A program made the position numbers and the translations under genes. 64,000 bases of DNA from J051 sp040289295 (GTDB lineage: Bacteria > Armatimonadota > Fimbriimonadia > Fimbriimonadales > ATM1), in contig PSLA01000009.1 of the NCBI GenBank assembly GCA_040289295.1, positions 1 to 64,000 on the forward strand. Direction: 5' to 3'. Under the pieces are notes generated by a model. The model worked only from the letters and a program-made list of their open reading frames with translations, was not told where the DNA came from and ran no database searches. The first letter of the stretch is position 1, and every line of letters starts with the position of its first letter. Shown here in pieces: positions 8,004 through 16,775 of this stretch.

Positions 8004-10058
8004 TTGAGCATCACCGCGCTCCTGAGGCGCTCAACTGCGTATACTCCACTTGTGCCTTGGCTTCCGGCTGTGGCGATGATGGCGGCGGTGGTGGGTTGGG
8101 GTGGCGCAAGGGAACCGACCTCCGCTCCTGAGGTAACCGTTCGGAGCCTCCTCTCCGAGATGGCAGATCTGGGCGCCTCGCGGAGGTGCCAAAACCCGCC
8201 TGCGTCACCAAGCAGGCGAGCAGCTACGACCGCGCCAACAAATCGCCGACTGAAGAATGGTTCGCTAACCGCGACTTCGGGCAGTTCGTCCGGGTCGAGC
8301 GGAGGCCAGGCAGAAACGAGTATGTGCTGGCGGACCTGCAAGGTCCTGGCGCTGTCGTGCGAATCTGGTCCGCCAACCCGAAGGGCACGATTCGATTCTA
8401 TCTGGACGGTAAGGACTTGCCCGAACTGGTTGTGCCGATGCGGGAGTTGCTCCGCCGCCGTTCAGCAATATCCAAGGCGCGGGCGCCAACCTGTGCTATC
8501 CAATTCCTTATCGAGAGGGGCTGGTGATTACCGCGGACGACATAAACGGCAAGCCGGGGAGCCTGTATTACCATGTCAACTATCGGGAGTACGTTGCAGG
8601 TATGCCGGTGCGGACCTTCTCCCTTGCGCAAGTGAAGGACGCCGCCATGATGGCTGAGCGCGCGGCATCTGCTTTGGCCGCTCCTGCGCCGAGGCGTTCG
8701 TATCGTGAGCGCTTGCTGTCGCAGCAGCAGGTCATTCAGCCGGGCGGCGTGATGGCGATGCGCCTGCCGAGCAGTGCCGGTGCGATTCGGCAATTACGCA
8801 TTTGGCTCCAAGGGTATGCGGACTCATCAGCGCCGGACGGCCTTGGCGAGCCGATTGCTCGAGAGGTAACGCTTCGCCAAGTCGTGTTCGATGCTTCGTT
8901 CGACGGAAGAACGACCGTGTCCTGTCCGGTTGGGGATTTTTTCGGCGCTGCGTCTGGGTTCGTTCCGTATGAGTGCTTGCCGTTCACGATTACGGAAAGC
9001 ACCGGCTTCATGACGAGTCGCTTTGTGATGCCGCAGCGCGAGGAGGGCGTTCTGTTTTTCACGAATCACAGCGATCATCTGGTGCTCTGTTCTGTGGAGG
9101 TGCTGTGGGCGCCGCAGCCGTGGACGGAGCAGTCGCTGTATTTCCATGCTAAATGGAGGCGCGAGACGATACCGACGCGCCCAATGCGCGATTGGAGGGT
9201 GCTGGCCACTACTGGGCCGGGAAGGTTCGTCGGCCTATTGCTTTCGCTGATGAAGCCAGTTTCCACGTGGTGGGGTGAGGGTGACGAGAAGGTTCATCTC
9301 GACGGAGAAGCGTTCCCCTCGACGTTCCCGACCGGAACGGAAGACTATTTGGCTATGCGTGGGGCTCGCCGCAGGCGTTTCAGCATCCTTACCACAACCA
9401 GCCGCGATGTGACGGCCCGGGCAACTGTGGGTTCACCTCAGTGAATCGGTATCAAATTCTCGACGACCTGCCGTTCCAACGATCGTTCCGATTCGACCTC
9501 GAGGTGTGGCACTGGCGAGATGTAACGGTTGACTATGCAGCCGTCGCCTACTGGTATTCGGACGGAAAGGCGAAGGACGACTTTCCGCCGATTCGCCCGT
9601 TCATGCTGGCGCTGCCTGACGTGCCGGAGGTGTGGCGGATGCCCGGGCAGATCGAGGGCGAAAGTCTATCGGCAGCAAGCACGCCAAACGGCGTGTTGGA
9701 GGTGCAAGAGTTGAGCGATAAATGGTCAGCCGGACGGCAGCTTTGGTGGAGAGACGCACAGCCGGGTGATCGGTTGGCGCTGAAAGTGAAAACCGAGCCA
9801 GGAGATGCGAATCTGAAGATGAGCTTCACCATCGCGCGCGACTACGGTATCGTGCGTCTGGTTTGGAATGGCAAGCCGCTTGGTAACCCGCTCGACTTCT
9901 ATTCGGCAAACCTGGGTCATAATCAAATTGACTTCGGACGCGTCGCGGTTCTCGCCGAGAAAACGCTCGAAGTCGTCATCGAAGGCAGTAACCCCGCTGC
10001 AGAGCCTAAGCGTCATATGTTCGGACTGGACTACATCCTTCTGGAGCGTGGCGAATGA
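8004..10058 (+). pseudogene. GH172 (DUF2961) glycoside hydrolase-like protein with three frame breaks
   Basis: DUF2961/GH172 proteins act on fructose- or arabinofuranose-containing sugars. The fragments align in order with one gene: signal peptide-like start at TTG 8004; KQASSYDRA and GPGAVVRIWSANP (frame from about 8186); ITADDINGKPGSLYYHVNY (from about 8460); GTEDY; then GYAWGSPQAFQHPYHNQP and a beta-sandwich end from about 9350 to 10058. The frame must shift near 8160-8190, at 8449-8460 and at the TTT 9348-9350. Each shift restores one missing base. Sequence between breaks is well conserved, so the damage is recent or technical. The last codons overlap ridA (ATGA). The 189 bases between tRNA-Ala and this gene hold nothing recognised. 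Confidence 0.8.
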
Positions 10059-10459
10059 GACAACACTTTTCTGGGCCGTCACCATACGAGAAAACCGTCG
10101 GCTTCTCGCGCGCGGTGCGGGTAGGGGATACGGTGTACGTTAGCGGCACAGCGCCGATCGGGGACGATCAGAAGACCGTCGCCCCGGGCGACGCGTATGG
10201 TCAGGCGATGCGCTGCTTCGAGATTATTGACAAGGCGCTGCTGGACGCGGGCTCAAGCATAAGAGACGTTGTGCGGACGAGGATGTACATTACTTCACGC
10301 ATCCATTGCGGGGCGGTGTGCAGGGCGCACAGCGAGGTGTTCGCGAAGGTGCGTCCTGCCGCGACGATGGTTGTGGTTGCCAAACTGCTTGAGGATGACT
10401 GGCTCGTCGAGATCGAGGCCGAGGCGGTGGTCGGCTCTGGGGCTCACATTCAGGACTGA
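10055..10459 (+). CDS. RidA family (YjgF/YER057c) enamine/imine deaminase
   Basis: 134 residues, the usual RidA length. RidA hydrolyses reactive enamine/imine products of PLP enzymes. The substrate-binding Arg lies in VRTRMYITS and the following Glu in VEIEAEAVVG. It starts at ATG 10055, overlapping the end of the GH172 gene, and its 3' end overlaps the convergent VWA gene by 10 bases. Some family members have other roles, and the gene context gives no substrate. Confidence 0.88.
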   Translation: MRQHFSGPSPYEKTVGFSRAVRVGDTVYVSGTAPIGDDQKTVAPGDAYGQAMRCFEIIDKALLDAGSSIRDVVRTRMYITSRIHCGAVCRAHSEVFAKVRPAATMVVVAKLLEDDWLVEIEAEAVVGSGAHIQD

Positions 10460-11805
10460 GTTTTCTTGCCCTGATCCAGTTGTGTGATGGTGCCTATGAG
10501 CGTCTTCTCGACGTCTCCCTTTTTGCCCTGCTGAAGATCGCGCACGGCTTGCGCTACCTGTGCGGCTTCCTCGGTACGGCCATCCTGTTGCAGGAGCATC
10601 TGCGTCTTTTGCAGTTCGTGAATCGCCATTTGCGCGGTCAGTTCCCCAGCCTTGAGGCCCATCATGGTCTTCTCGACGACGCGTGTAGCGAGCGACACTT
10701 CAACCGATTGGGCGACCCTTGGGTTTTGTGGCACAGAGCACCGTTGCTGGTCGGCGGTGAACTCGATGATGCAGTCGAGGTCTATCCCCTCGCGCTTGCC
10801 CGTTAGCGCGTCGTCCCAAGAGAGCGTAGCGGCAAGAACGCGGTACTGGCCCAGCGGGTGGTTCTGGAACTCCAACTCCACAGCGGTCTGGAGGGACGTG
10901 CCGCGCTCAACATCGGCGAGCGCGAGCGTCGCTTCTTGTTGCCCCGGCTGAACGTTGTGCCCATACGCCTGGCGAATTGTTACCCATCGGGCGGCTTTTA
11001 GGCGTAGCTCGAGGTTGCAAGCGACGGTGGTCATCAGTTTGTACATCTCTACGCGGAAGATCTCCGGGATTGCCTCGGGCTTGTTGATGAAGTAGTAGTT
11101 ACCGCCCGAGCGCTTTGCCATCGTTGCAAGCAACTCCTCGTTGTAGTCGTATCCGAACCCGAGGAACGTGCACGTTACGCCTCGCTGCTTGATGTCACCC
11201 ACGTGCGCAGCGAGTGCCTGGAAGTCTTTCACGCCGGCAGTCGGCTCGCCGTCTGTGAAGACAACAATTCGCTCGACGCGGCTCGGGTCTTGCGTCGCGA
11301 GCACTTGCTGCGCGCCGAGCGACAGGCCGTCGTAAAGGTTGGTTGTATTCCCTGGTGCGATGCGCTGGATGTGTTGCTTCACCAGTTCTTTGTTGTGAAC
11401 TCGGGCGGGCGGCATCAACACCTCGACCGCCTCTTCGAAGGTTACGATGCTCACAATGTCGTCCGCCGCGAGCAAGTCAATCACATATGCGCAGGCTCGT
11501 TTCACGTATTCAAGTGGTTCGCCCTCCATGGAGCCGGAGCGGTCGATTACCAGGCACAGGTTGAGTGGCGTGCGTGCATCGCCAATGCTGCCGGCACCGA
11601 TGATCTCGAACAGGAACGCCTCGCGGGCTGGACTGTTCGCGAGCGCATACTCTCTGCCAGCGACCACTTCGGCAGTCAGCGCCTTGGTGTTCGGCGGGGC
11701 GATCATCTGCGTCCGGTTCGCGTCGCCGAGCATTCGGGTTCGGTTGGCATCACCGAGCGACTGGGTTCGATTCGGGTCAAGAGGGGCACCGGTCGAGTCG
11801 TTCAT
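10450..11805 (-). CDS. VWA-domain protein with an N-terminal triple NRT repeat
   Basis: 451 residues. A von Willebrand A domain fills about residues 80-260, with the MIDAS motif D88-R-S-G-S92 and a later TDGEPT, so metal-dependent ligand binding is expected. The C-terminal part is helical, rich in Gln and Lys, and not recognised. The N-terminus holds three near-copies of a 9-residue unit (DPNRTQSLG, DANRTRMLG, DANRTQMIA), placing Thr14, Thr23 and Thr32 nine residues apart. The two genes upstream encode FHA domains, which bind phosphothreonine, so these threonines may be docking sites (inference). The start at 11805 was chosen over ATG 11814 because a CATAAT box lies exactly seven bases upstream. 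No signal peptide. Confidence 0.85.
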   Translation of the reverse strand: MNDSTGAPLDPNRTQSLGDANRTRMLGDANRTQMIAPPNTKALTAEVVAGREYALANSPAREAFLFEIIGAGSIGDARTPLNLCLVIDRSGSMEGEPLEYVKRACAYVIDLLAADDIVSIVTFEEAVEVLMPPARVHNKELVKQHIQRIAPGNTTNLYDGLSLGAQQVLATQDPSRVERIVVFTDGEPTAGVKDFQALAAHVGDIKQRGVTCTFLGFGYDYNEELLATMAKRSGGNYYFINKPEAIPEIFRVEMYKLMTTVACNLELRLKAARWVTIRQAYGHNVQPGQQEATLALADVERGTSLQTAVELEFQNHPLGQYRVLAATLSWDDALTGKREGIDLDCIIEFTADQQRCSVPQNPRVAQSVEVSLATRVVEKTMMGLKAGELTAQMAIHELQKTQMLLQQDGRTEEAAQVAQAVRDLQQGKKGDVEKTLIGTITQLDQGKKTQS

Positions 11806-11812
11806 CACCGTC

Positions 11813-11818
11813 ATTATG
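11813..11818 (-). promoter_or_regulatory. Leaderless -10 box (CATAAT) of the VWA gene
   Basis: CATAAT on the minus strand, seven bases before the ATG at 11805. Confidence 0.6.
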
Positions 11819-11833
11819 CACTTCAGCGCGGCG

Positions 11834-13207
11834 TCACACCGGAGAGAGGCGTTCCAGCCGGAAGGTTGTCGAGCCGATTCGCACGGTGTCTCCCTCTCGC
11901 AGCGCCATCTCCGTAACCTTGACGCCGTTCACGAACGTGCCGTTGGTGCTGTTCAGGTCGCGCACACGCACGCTGTCAGGCGTGGCGCGGAACGCAGCAT
12001 GCATTCGGCTTGCTGCGGAGTCACCTGCAAGGTTGATCTCGTTAGCCTCGCGGCCTGCCACGACTTCGGCATTCACCGGAAGGAGGAAGCGCTTGCCGGA
12101 TGCGAAACCATCCAGTCCAACGAGCGCGAACGCAGGTGGCGGAAGAGCACCGCTGGTCAAAGGTGCGCCTGCCTGCCCGATGGACCGCCCACCTCCGGGC
12201 GGCGCGCCCGGGATGGCGCCGCCGAGGAGAACACTGGTTGAAGGGGTCTCAATTGGCGGCTCTTGCTGTGCGCGTACGCCTGCGCGCGGGTTCCGGAGCA
12301 GGAACCGCAATCTGTGCGAGCCGATGTTGATCACGTCTCCATGGTTCAGGACCGCTTGCGGAACCCGGATGCCGTTCACGCCTATGCCGACAGGCGTGCC
12401 GCCATCAAGCAAAACGTACTGCCCGCCACGCCTTTCGATGCACGCATGGAGCGGTGCGACACTGGGATCGCCGAACAGTGGTATGTGTGCCGTCTCGCTT
12501 CTGCCGATGAACGTCCGGTGGGCGTCCACAACCCACTCCTTGCCCTCGTTCCGGCCCACCTCGAGGCGAACCCACGCGTTCCGCGCGATGATTTCGACGA
12601 TGCCGATGAAGAGCCCGACGAAAGCGCCGATTACGGTCATCGCAATCGCACGAGAGACCATGCCGACTTCCGTGATGTCCTGCGCGCCGCGAAGTTCGAC
12701 GATCGTGCGGCCGAACATCGCTCCGATGACGTCGAAAAGCCCGCCTCCGATCGCGCCGCCGATGAGGCCGCCAAGCGCGCCTTGGAGAGCACGTGGCAGA
12801 GAGCGCGCCGATGCGCCGACCACCAATCCGATCAGCGCGCCGAAGGGCGCGAATACGAGTGTGCGTGCGATGATCATGTCTGGCCGGACGCCTGGCTGCA
12901 GAAATACGCCCTCTCCGAACACCATCTGAGCGACCGCCCCGCCGAGGGATAGCCCCATCACCGCGCCGACGGCGCCGAGCGCACCACCCGCCAGCGCCCC
13001 GATGAGAAGGTGCGCCCTGCTCCCTTGGTACAGACCAGTCAACCCTCCAAGACACAGGCCGATGACGCCGCCCGTTGCCAACGCGAACAGCAGTTCCCAG
13101 CGTTGCCAATCAGGCGAGTTGAACTGCGCGGGCGCGCTTGGCTCAACCAGCGCCCATCCGAGCAGCCCGGCTGCGCCGCCAACAACAAACATCAAAAAGA
13201 TCTTCAT
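11834..13207 (-). CDS. Glycine-zipper-like membrane protein with two C-terminal FHA domains
   Basis: 457 residues. The first ~215 form several Gly/Ala-rich membrane segments. An FHA domain at about 225-305 is degenerate: it has GR but lacks the SRxH loop and has no NSTNGT motif. A Pro/Gly-rich linker follows, then a second, canonical FHA domain at about 375-450 (GREANE, SRMHA, NSTNGTFVNG). FHA domains bind phosphothreonine peptides on the cytoplasmic side. It lies six bases after the next FHA gene upstream and before the VWA gene, forming a three-gene group. No Ser/Thr kinase is present in the window. Function unknown; probably a signalling scaffold. Confidence 0.85.
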   Translation of the reverse strand: MKIFLMFVVGGAAGLLGWALVEPSAPAQFNSPDWQRWELLFALATGGVIGLCLGGLTGLYQGSRAHLLIGALAGGALGAVGAVMGLSLGGAVAQMVFGEGVFLQPGVRPDMIIARTLVFAPFGALIGLVVGASARSLPRALQGALGGLIGGAIGGGLFDVIGAMFGRTIVELRGAQDITEVGMVSRAIAMTVIGAFVGLFIGIVEIIARNAWVRLEVGRNEGKEWVVDAHRTFIGRSETAHIPLFGDPSVAPLHACIERRGGQYVLLDGGTPVGIGVNGIRVPQAVLNHGDVINIGSHRLRFLLRNPRAGVRAQQEPPIETPSTSVLLGGAIPGAPPGGGRSIGQAGAPLTSGALPPPAFALVGLDGFASGKRFLLPVNAEVVAGREANEINLAGDSAASRMHAAFRATPDSVRVRDLNSTNGTFVNGVKVTEMALREGDTVRIGSTTFRLERLSPV

Positions 13208-13213
13208 GCGGCG

Positions 13214-14431
13214 CTAACTCTCCACACGTAGTTTGACGAACCCGAATTGCAGTTTGTCGCCGGGCTGCAACGTGTGCTCAGTGCTCGGCTCGATGCGCGC
13301 GCCGTTCAAGTAGGTGCCGTTCGTGCTGCCTTCGTCTCGAACCGAGAGCGTCCCCTCTCGGACGTATAGCGTTGCGTGTCGTCGGCTGACGGTCGCGTCA
13401 GCTATTGCAAAGTCACACGTAGGGTCACGCCCAACGACATATTCGCCATCTTTCGGGAGGTCGAGCGAAATGCTCTCCCCGACCAAGCGTAGCGTTGCCC
13501 GAGGTGCTGCAGGCATGCCGCCGGTTGGCGCGACCGGTTCGATGCCTTCCGTGATGGGCTCGGTGGCGGGCGTGGCCGGCCCGGTCGCTCCGTCGTCCGG
13601 CGCCGCGCCCCAGTCCGCAGCCGTAGCACCGGGGCCGCTGCTCGGCAGTTTGACGCCAAGCCGCCGCAGACTCTCCGCAACCCGATCTTCGTGCTGCTTC
13701 AAGAGCTGGTACAGTGCGACAAGGGCGGCAACACCCACGACGAGCGCGATAAAGATTGGCAGCCACTTCCTTGCGCCAGATGGAGTTTGCGCAGACTTCG
13801 ACGGTTCGCTCGTTACTTCCCGCGCTGCAGCAGGGATGTCGTCCGGCGCCTGAGGAAGGGACACCTGCAACACGGGCTTGGCCTCGCCGCGCTGAAGCTC
13901 GAGTTGAAATCGCTGAGGCACGGTCTCGTGCTGTGCGCCTTGGCTAACGTAGCGAACCAGGACGCTCACGTCGCCTGGGGCAATACCGAAGAAGGTCGCC
14001 GAGCCTCCGCCGAGCAGACGAGTAGACTCCCTGCCCTGGGATCGCAGTACCGCGAGCCCGGAGGCAGGTTTGTTCTCGTACGTTGCGCGCACCTCCACTT
14101 CGGCTATGCGCCAGTCGCCTTGCTTCACGTTCCACAACGTCAGCGCGCCGTCCCAGGCGGTGTACGCTACATTTCCAAGCTCCAGGTCAAGCACGATCAG
14201 CCAGCCTTGTGCCATGCCGTCGGGAATGCTCAGGGAGAACTCGCGACCGACAAACTCCGCCCCTGCGGAGGGGACCGACTCGGGTAGCTTTGGCACTGCC
14301 CAAGCGCGAACTTGCGCTTCATGGTCTAACAAGACCTTCACCTCGGTTGCTAACGAAGGGGGTGCGGCTGCGATGCAAAGTAACCAGACGCCAAACGCTG
14401 TGGTTGTACGCGGGCAACGACGATCCCTCAC
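13214..14431 (-). CDS. Exported/membrane protein with a C-terminal FHA domain
   Basis: About 405 residues: signal peptide (hydrophobic FGVWLLCIAAAPPSLA after an RDRRCPR-type basic start), an extracytoplasmic beta-rich region, a membrane helix (LPIFIALVVGVAALVALY), an acidic/Pro-rich linker and a canonical FHA domain at the end (GRDPTC, SRRHATLY, STNGTYLNG). The FHA domain is therefore cytoplasmic. The frame stays open to ATG 14572, but that start overlaps nnrD by 56 bases and puts some 55 residues, partly encoded by repeat RPT1, before the signal peptide. GTG 14431, inside the repeat and after a GGGAGAGG run, is preferred. Heads the FHA-FHA-VWA group. Confidence 0.8.
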   Translation of the reverse strand: MRDRRCPRTTTAFGVWLLCIAAAPPSLATEVKVLLDHEAQVRAWAVPKLPESVPSAGAEFVGREFSLSIPDGMAQGWLIVLDLELGNVAYTAWDGALTLWNVKQGDWRIAEVEVRATYENKPASGLAVLRSQGRESTRLLGGGSATFFGIAPGDVSVLVRYVSQGAQHETVPQRFQLELQRGEAKPVLQVSLPQAPDDIPAAAREVTSEPSKSAQTPSGARKWLPIFIALVVGVAALVALYQLLKQHEDRVAESLRRLGVKLPSSGPGATAADWGAAPDDGATGPATPATEPITEGIEPVAPTGGMPAAPRATLRLVGESISLDLPKDGEYVVGRDPTCDFAIADATVSRRHATLYVREGTLSVRDEGSTNGTYLNGARIEPSTEHTLQPGDKLQFGFVKLRVES

Positions 14432-14472
14432 CCCAACCCTCTCCCACAGGGAGAGGGAGTTTTGGGGGAGGG
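14425..14472. repeat. RPT1 copy a, nested palindromic repeat
   Basis: Inner perfect 9-bp stem CCCTCTCCC/GGGAGAGGG with loop ACA (14437-14457), inside a second, imperfect pair CCCTCACCCCAA/TTGGGGGAGGG. It overlaps the start region of the FHA gene. Other copies are at 15098, 32575, 34554 and 52894. Confidence 0.9.
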
Positions 14473-14516
14473 CGGGTTTAGAACCTGCCCCAACGGAGAC
14501 GCTTGCGCTCGCTGTG

Positions 14517-16217
14517 CTAAGAAAGGCTTTGATAATCCCCTTCGTCCCAAACATCATCGTCCTCCCCGTCATCCGCCGAGCCCATGATTACCTCGAAGAG
14601 GTTCTGGCGAAGGCGCGCGAGGGTCGAAGGCAACGCGTCCGCCACTTCAGACGCGGTCCAACCGATGCCGACGTTCTCTTCTTCGTAGATGTCGTCTGCT
14701 GCCTGGCCGTGCCATAGTGCCCCGGCAACCGCTGCGAGGAACGCGCTTCGGCGCGCTGCGAAGAGCGTACCGATCACGCCGGCGAGAACGTCCCCCGTGC
14801 CTCCAGATGCCAGAAGTGGGTTGCCCGTTGGGTTCACCATCACATCGGAGTCGGGTGCGGCGATGAGTGAGTAGGAACCCTTCAACAGGCAGACCGCCTC
14901 GTACCGCGACGCGAGTTGCTTCACGGCGCCGAAGCGGTCACGAGAGACGTCTGCGGAGTCCACACCCAGCAGCCTCCCCGCCTCGCCCTCGTGTGGCGTG
15001 AGGATCGCAACTCCGGGAGGCATCCGCTTCAGCTCGGGTAGATGGAAAAGCGCGTCCGCGTCCAGCACCCAGTTCTCAATGCCTGTCGTCCTTGCTGCCC
15101 TCACCCCAACCCTCTCCCACAGGGAGAGGGAGTTGCGAGGTGTGCGCTTCCGACTCTGGCCTGACTGCTCCAGCTGATATGCTGCTGCCTCGAAGAGGCG
15201 ACCCAAGAACCGGCGTACGCCATCCCCCCTGCCCAAGCCGGGGCCTATAACCGTGACGTTAGCCTCCGCCGCGCGCTCAAGAACGAAGTCTGCGGCCTCC
15301 TCCGTCAGCATGCCGTCTTCGTCGGGCAAAAGAAGCAGAGGGCATTCAGGAATCTGTGCCCTGACACCTGCGAGCCCCTCGGAAGAGGAGGCTGCGAACA
15401 CCAGACCCGCTCCAGCGCGCAGAGCGCCTCGGCACGTGAGTGCCAAGGCGCCGGGATAGTTCCTTGAGCCTGCGACCACCAGCACGACACCTGTCCTTCG
15501 CTTGTTATCGCTCTTGCTCCTCAGTGGTAGGCCAGGAAGCACGTCCAGGAGGGCCGTGAGCGACGCGTCGCCGTACTCGTTGAGTAGTGAGTCGGGATGT
15601 CCAATGTCCGCGACCTGCCAGGCCCCGCTCGCCTCCAGGCCCTCGTTCTGAAACAAGAATCGCTTCGGCAACCCGAATACGATGGTTTCGTCAGCCATCA
15701 CATACGCGCCTGCGGCGATGCCGGTGTCGCAGTCCACGCCGGTTGGGATATCCGCAGCGATGATGTGTGTTGCTCCTTCCGCCGACTTGACAAGATGGAG
15801 GATCGCGCCCTCCGGCTCGCCTCGCGCACCCGTGCCGAGCAAAGCATCGATCAAGACGTCTGCCTCGCTTGCCGCTTGGTCGGCATGGCGGAAGGCAGGG
15901 GAGTCCGGGTGGTGAATCTGGTCGCTCTTCTGCGACAGAAGATGGTACTGTTCGCGGGCGTCCCCTTTCAGCGACTCAGGCTCTGCCGCGAGGAAGGTAT
16001 GCACCTCTTTGCCCGCCTCGATCAGAAGGCGCGCAGCAGTCATACCATCGCCGCCATTGTTTCCAGGTCCGGCGAAAACGGTTATTGCCTCCGCGTTACC
16101 CACGGCTTCCGCCAGCGCGTGGCCGGCTCCCTCCATCAGTTGGATCGTCGGGATGCCGTGCTCGGTTGCGGTTCGGCGGTCAATCTCCTTCATCTCCTTG
16201 GCGGTCACGATTCTCAT
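14517..16217 (-). CDS. nnrD: Bifunctional NAD(P)H-hydrate epimerase/dehydratase
   Basis: 566 residues, with the two domains of the metabolite-repair enzyme NnrD. The N-terminal epimerase (about 1-215) has FAGPGNNGGDG. The C-terminal ADP-dependent dehydratase has VIGPGLGRGDG, LDADALF, TPHEGE and NPLLASGGTGDVLAG. An extra piece between the GLGR helix region and the LDADAL strand is encoded by repeat RPT1 copy b (residues NSLSLWERVGVRA), kept in frame. The ATG overlaps the sprT stop (ATGA). Confidence 0.95.
   Translation of the reverse strand: MRIVTAKEMKEIDRRTATEHGIPTIQLMEGAGHALAEAVGNAEAITVFAGPGNNGGDGMTAARLLIEAGKEVHTFLAAEPESLKGDAREQYHLLSQKSDQIHHPDSPAFRHADQAASEADVLIDALLGTGARGEPEGAILHLVKSAEGATHIIAADIPTGVDCDTGIAAGAYVMADETIVFGLPKRFLFQNEGLEASGAWQVADIGHPDSLLNEYGDASLTALLDVLPGLPLRSKSDNKRRTGVVLVVAGSRNYPGALALTCRGALRAGAGLVFAASSSEGLAGVRAQIPECPLLLLPDEDGMLTEEAADFVLERAAEANVTVIGPGLGRGDGVRRFLGRLFEAAAYQLEQSGQSRKRTPRNSLSLWERVGVRAARTTGIENWVLDADALFHLPELKRMPPGVAILTPHEGEAGRLLGVDSADVSRDRFGAVKQLASRYEAVCLLKGSYSLIAAPDSDVMVNPTGNPLLASGGTGDVLAGVIGTLFAARRSAFLAAVAGALWHGQAADDIYEEENVGIGWTASEVADALPSTLARLRQNLFEVIMGSADDGEDDDVWDEGDYQSLS
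15098..15140. repeat. RPT1 copy b, inside the nnrD coding frame
   Basis: CCCTCACCCC, then the CCCTCTCCC-ACA-GGGAGAGGG hairpin, then GTTGCG. It lies wholly inside nnrD and is translated without breaking the frame. Confidence 0.92.
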
Positions 16218-16735
16218 TGGAGTTTCCTATGCAGTCGGACGCTACCACCGCACTTTACATGATAGTACGCTCGTCCCCGCTTAAGCGGCCGGACGCGAAA
16301 GATCACCTCGCCGCACCTCTCACATCGGTAAAGGAGCTTCCGCCGTGGTTTGGGTGTTGGCAGTGGGGCATACGTGTGTGTTCTCTCAGCGGGGGCGCCA
16401 AGTGCCTTCATAACGCGCCTCCACTCCTCGCCGTGCGGTTTGGCCTTAGTCCCGAAAAGGTGATAGACGACGAGGTGTGCGTACTCGTGGAGAAGCGTCT
16501 CACACACGCGCTGCTCAGTGTTCAAAAGCGGAGCGCTCAGGCAAATCCGATTCTCAAGCGGGTAGACGCGTCCTGCGGTTACCGGATATCCCTTCCACTC
16601 GACGGTTGGTGGGTTCGGCAGTGGGTACACGGCGAGGGCGTGGAGCATCGCGCGCTCTAGGGCTTCACTCTGGATGGAGGTGGGCGTGATCGCCGCCTTC
16701 GCGTTAGGTTTCGGGCGCCTCGCCCGGGGCTTCAT
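16214..16735 (-). CDS. SprT-like zinc metalloprotease family protein
   Basis: 173 residues. HExxH motif in LLHEYAHLV, with the third ligand region PHGEEW about 18 residues on, then a C-terminal zinc ribbon (YRCERCG...VKCGG), the SprT/Spartan layout. Family members cleave or bind DNA-protein crosslinks or are uncharacterised. The start at 16735 was chosen over the longer open frame (16852) because the longer form overlaps htrA, and because CATAAT lies seven bases before this ATG. It overlaps nnrD by four bases. Confidence 0.88.
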   Translation of the reverse strand: MKPRARRPKPNAKAAITPTSIQSEALERAMLHALAVYPLPNPPTVEWKGYPVTAGRVYPLENRICLSAPLLNTEQRVCETLLHEYAHLVVYHLFGTKAKPHGEEWRRVMKALGAPAERTHTYAPLPTPKPRRKLLYRCERCGEVIFRVRPLKRGRAYYHVKCGGSVRLHRKLQ

Positions 16736-16742
16736 GCGAGGA

Positions 16743-16748
16743 ATTATG
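16743..16748 (-). promoter_or_regulatory. Leaderless -10 box (CATAAT) of the sprT-like gene
   Basis: CATAAT (minus strand), seven bases before ATG 16735, just inside the gap after htrA ends at 16776. Confidence 0.6.
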
Positions 16749-16775
16749 ACTCCCCGGGCGAGGACGACGGGCGTG

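Noticed and set aside
7862..8131. Plus-strand ORF of 89 codons between tRNA-Ala and the GH172 gene
   Set aside because: It overlaps the GH172 start out of frame and has low-complexity Gly/Asp sequence.
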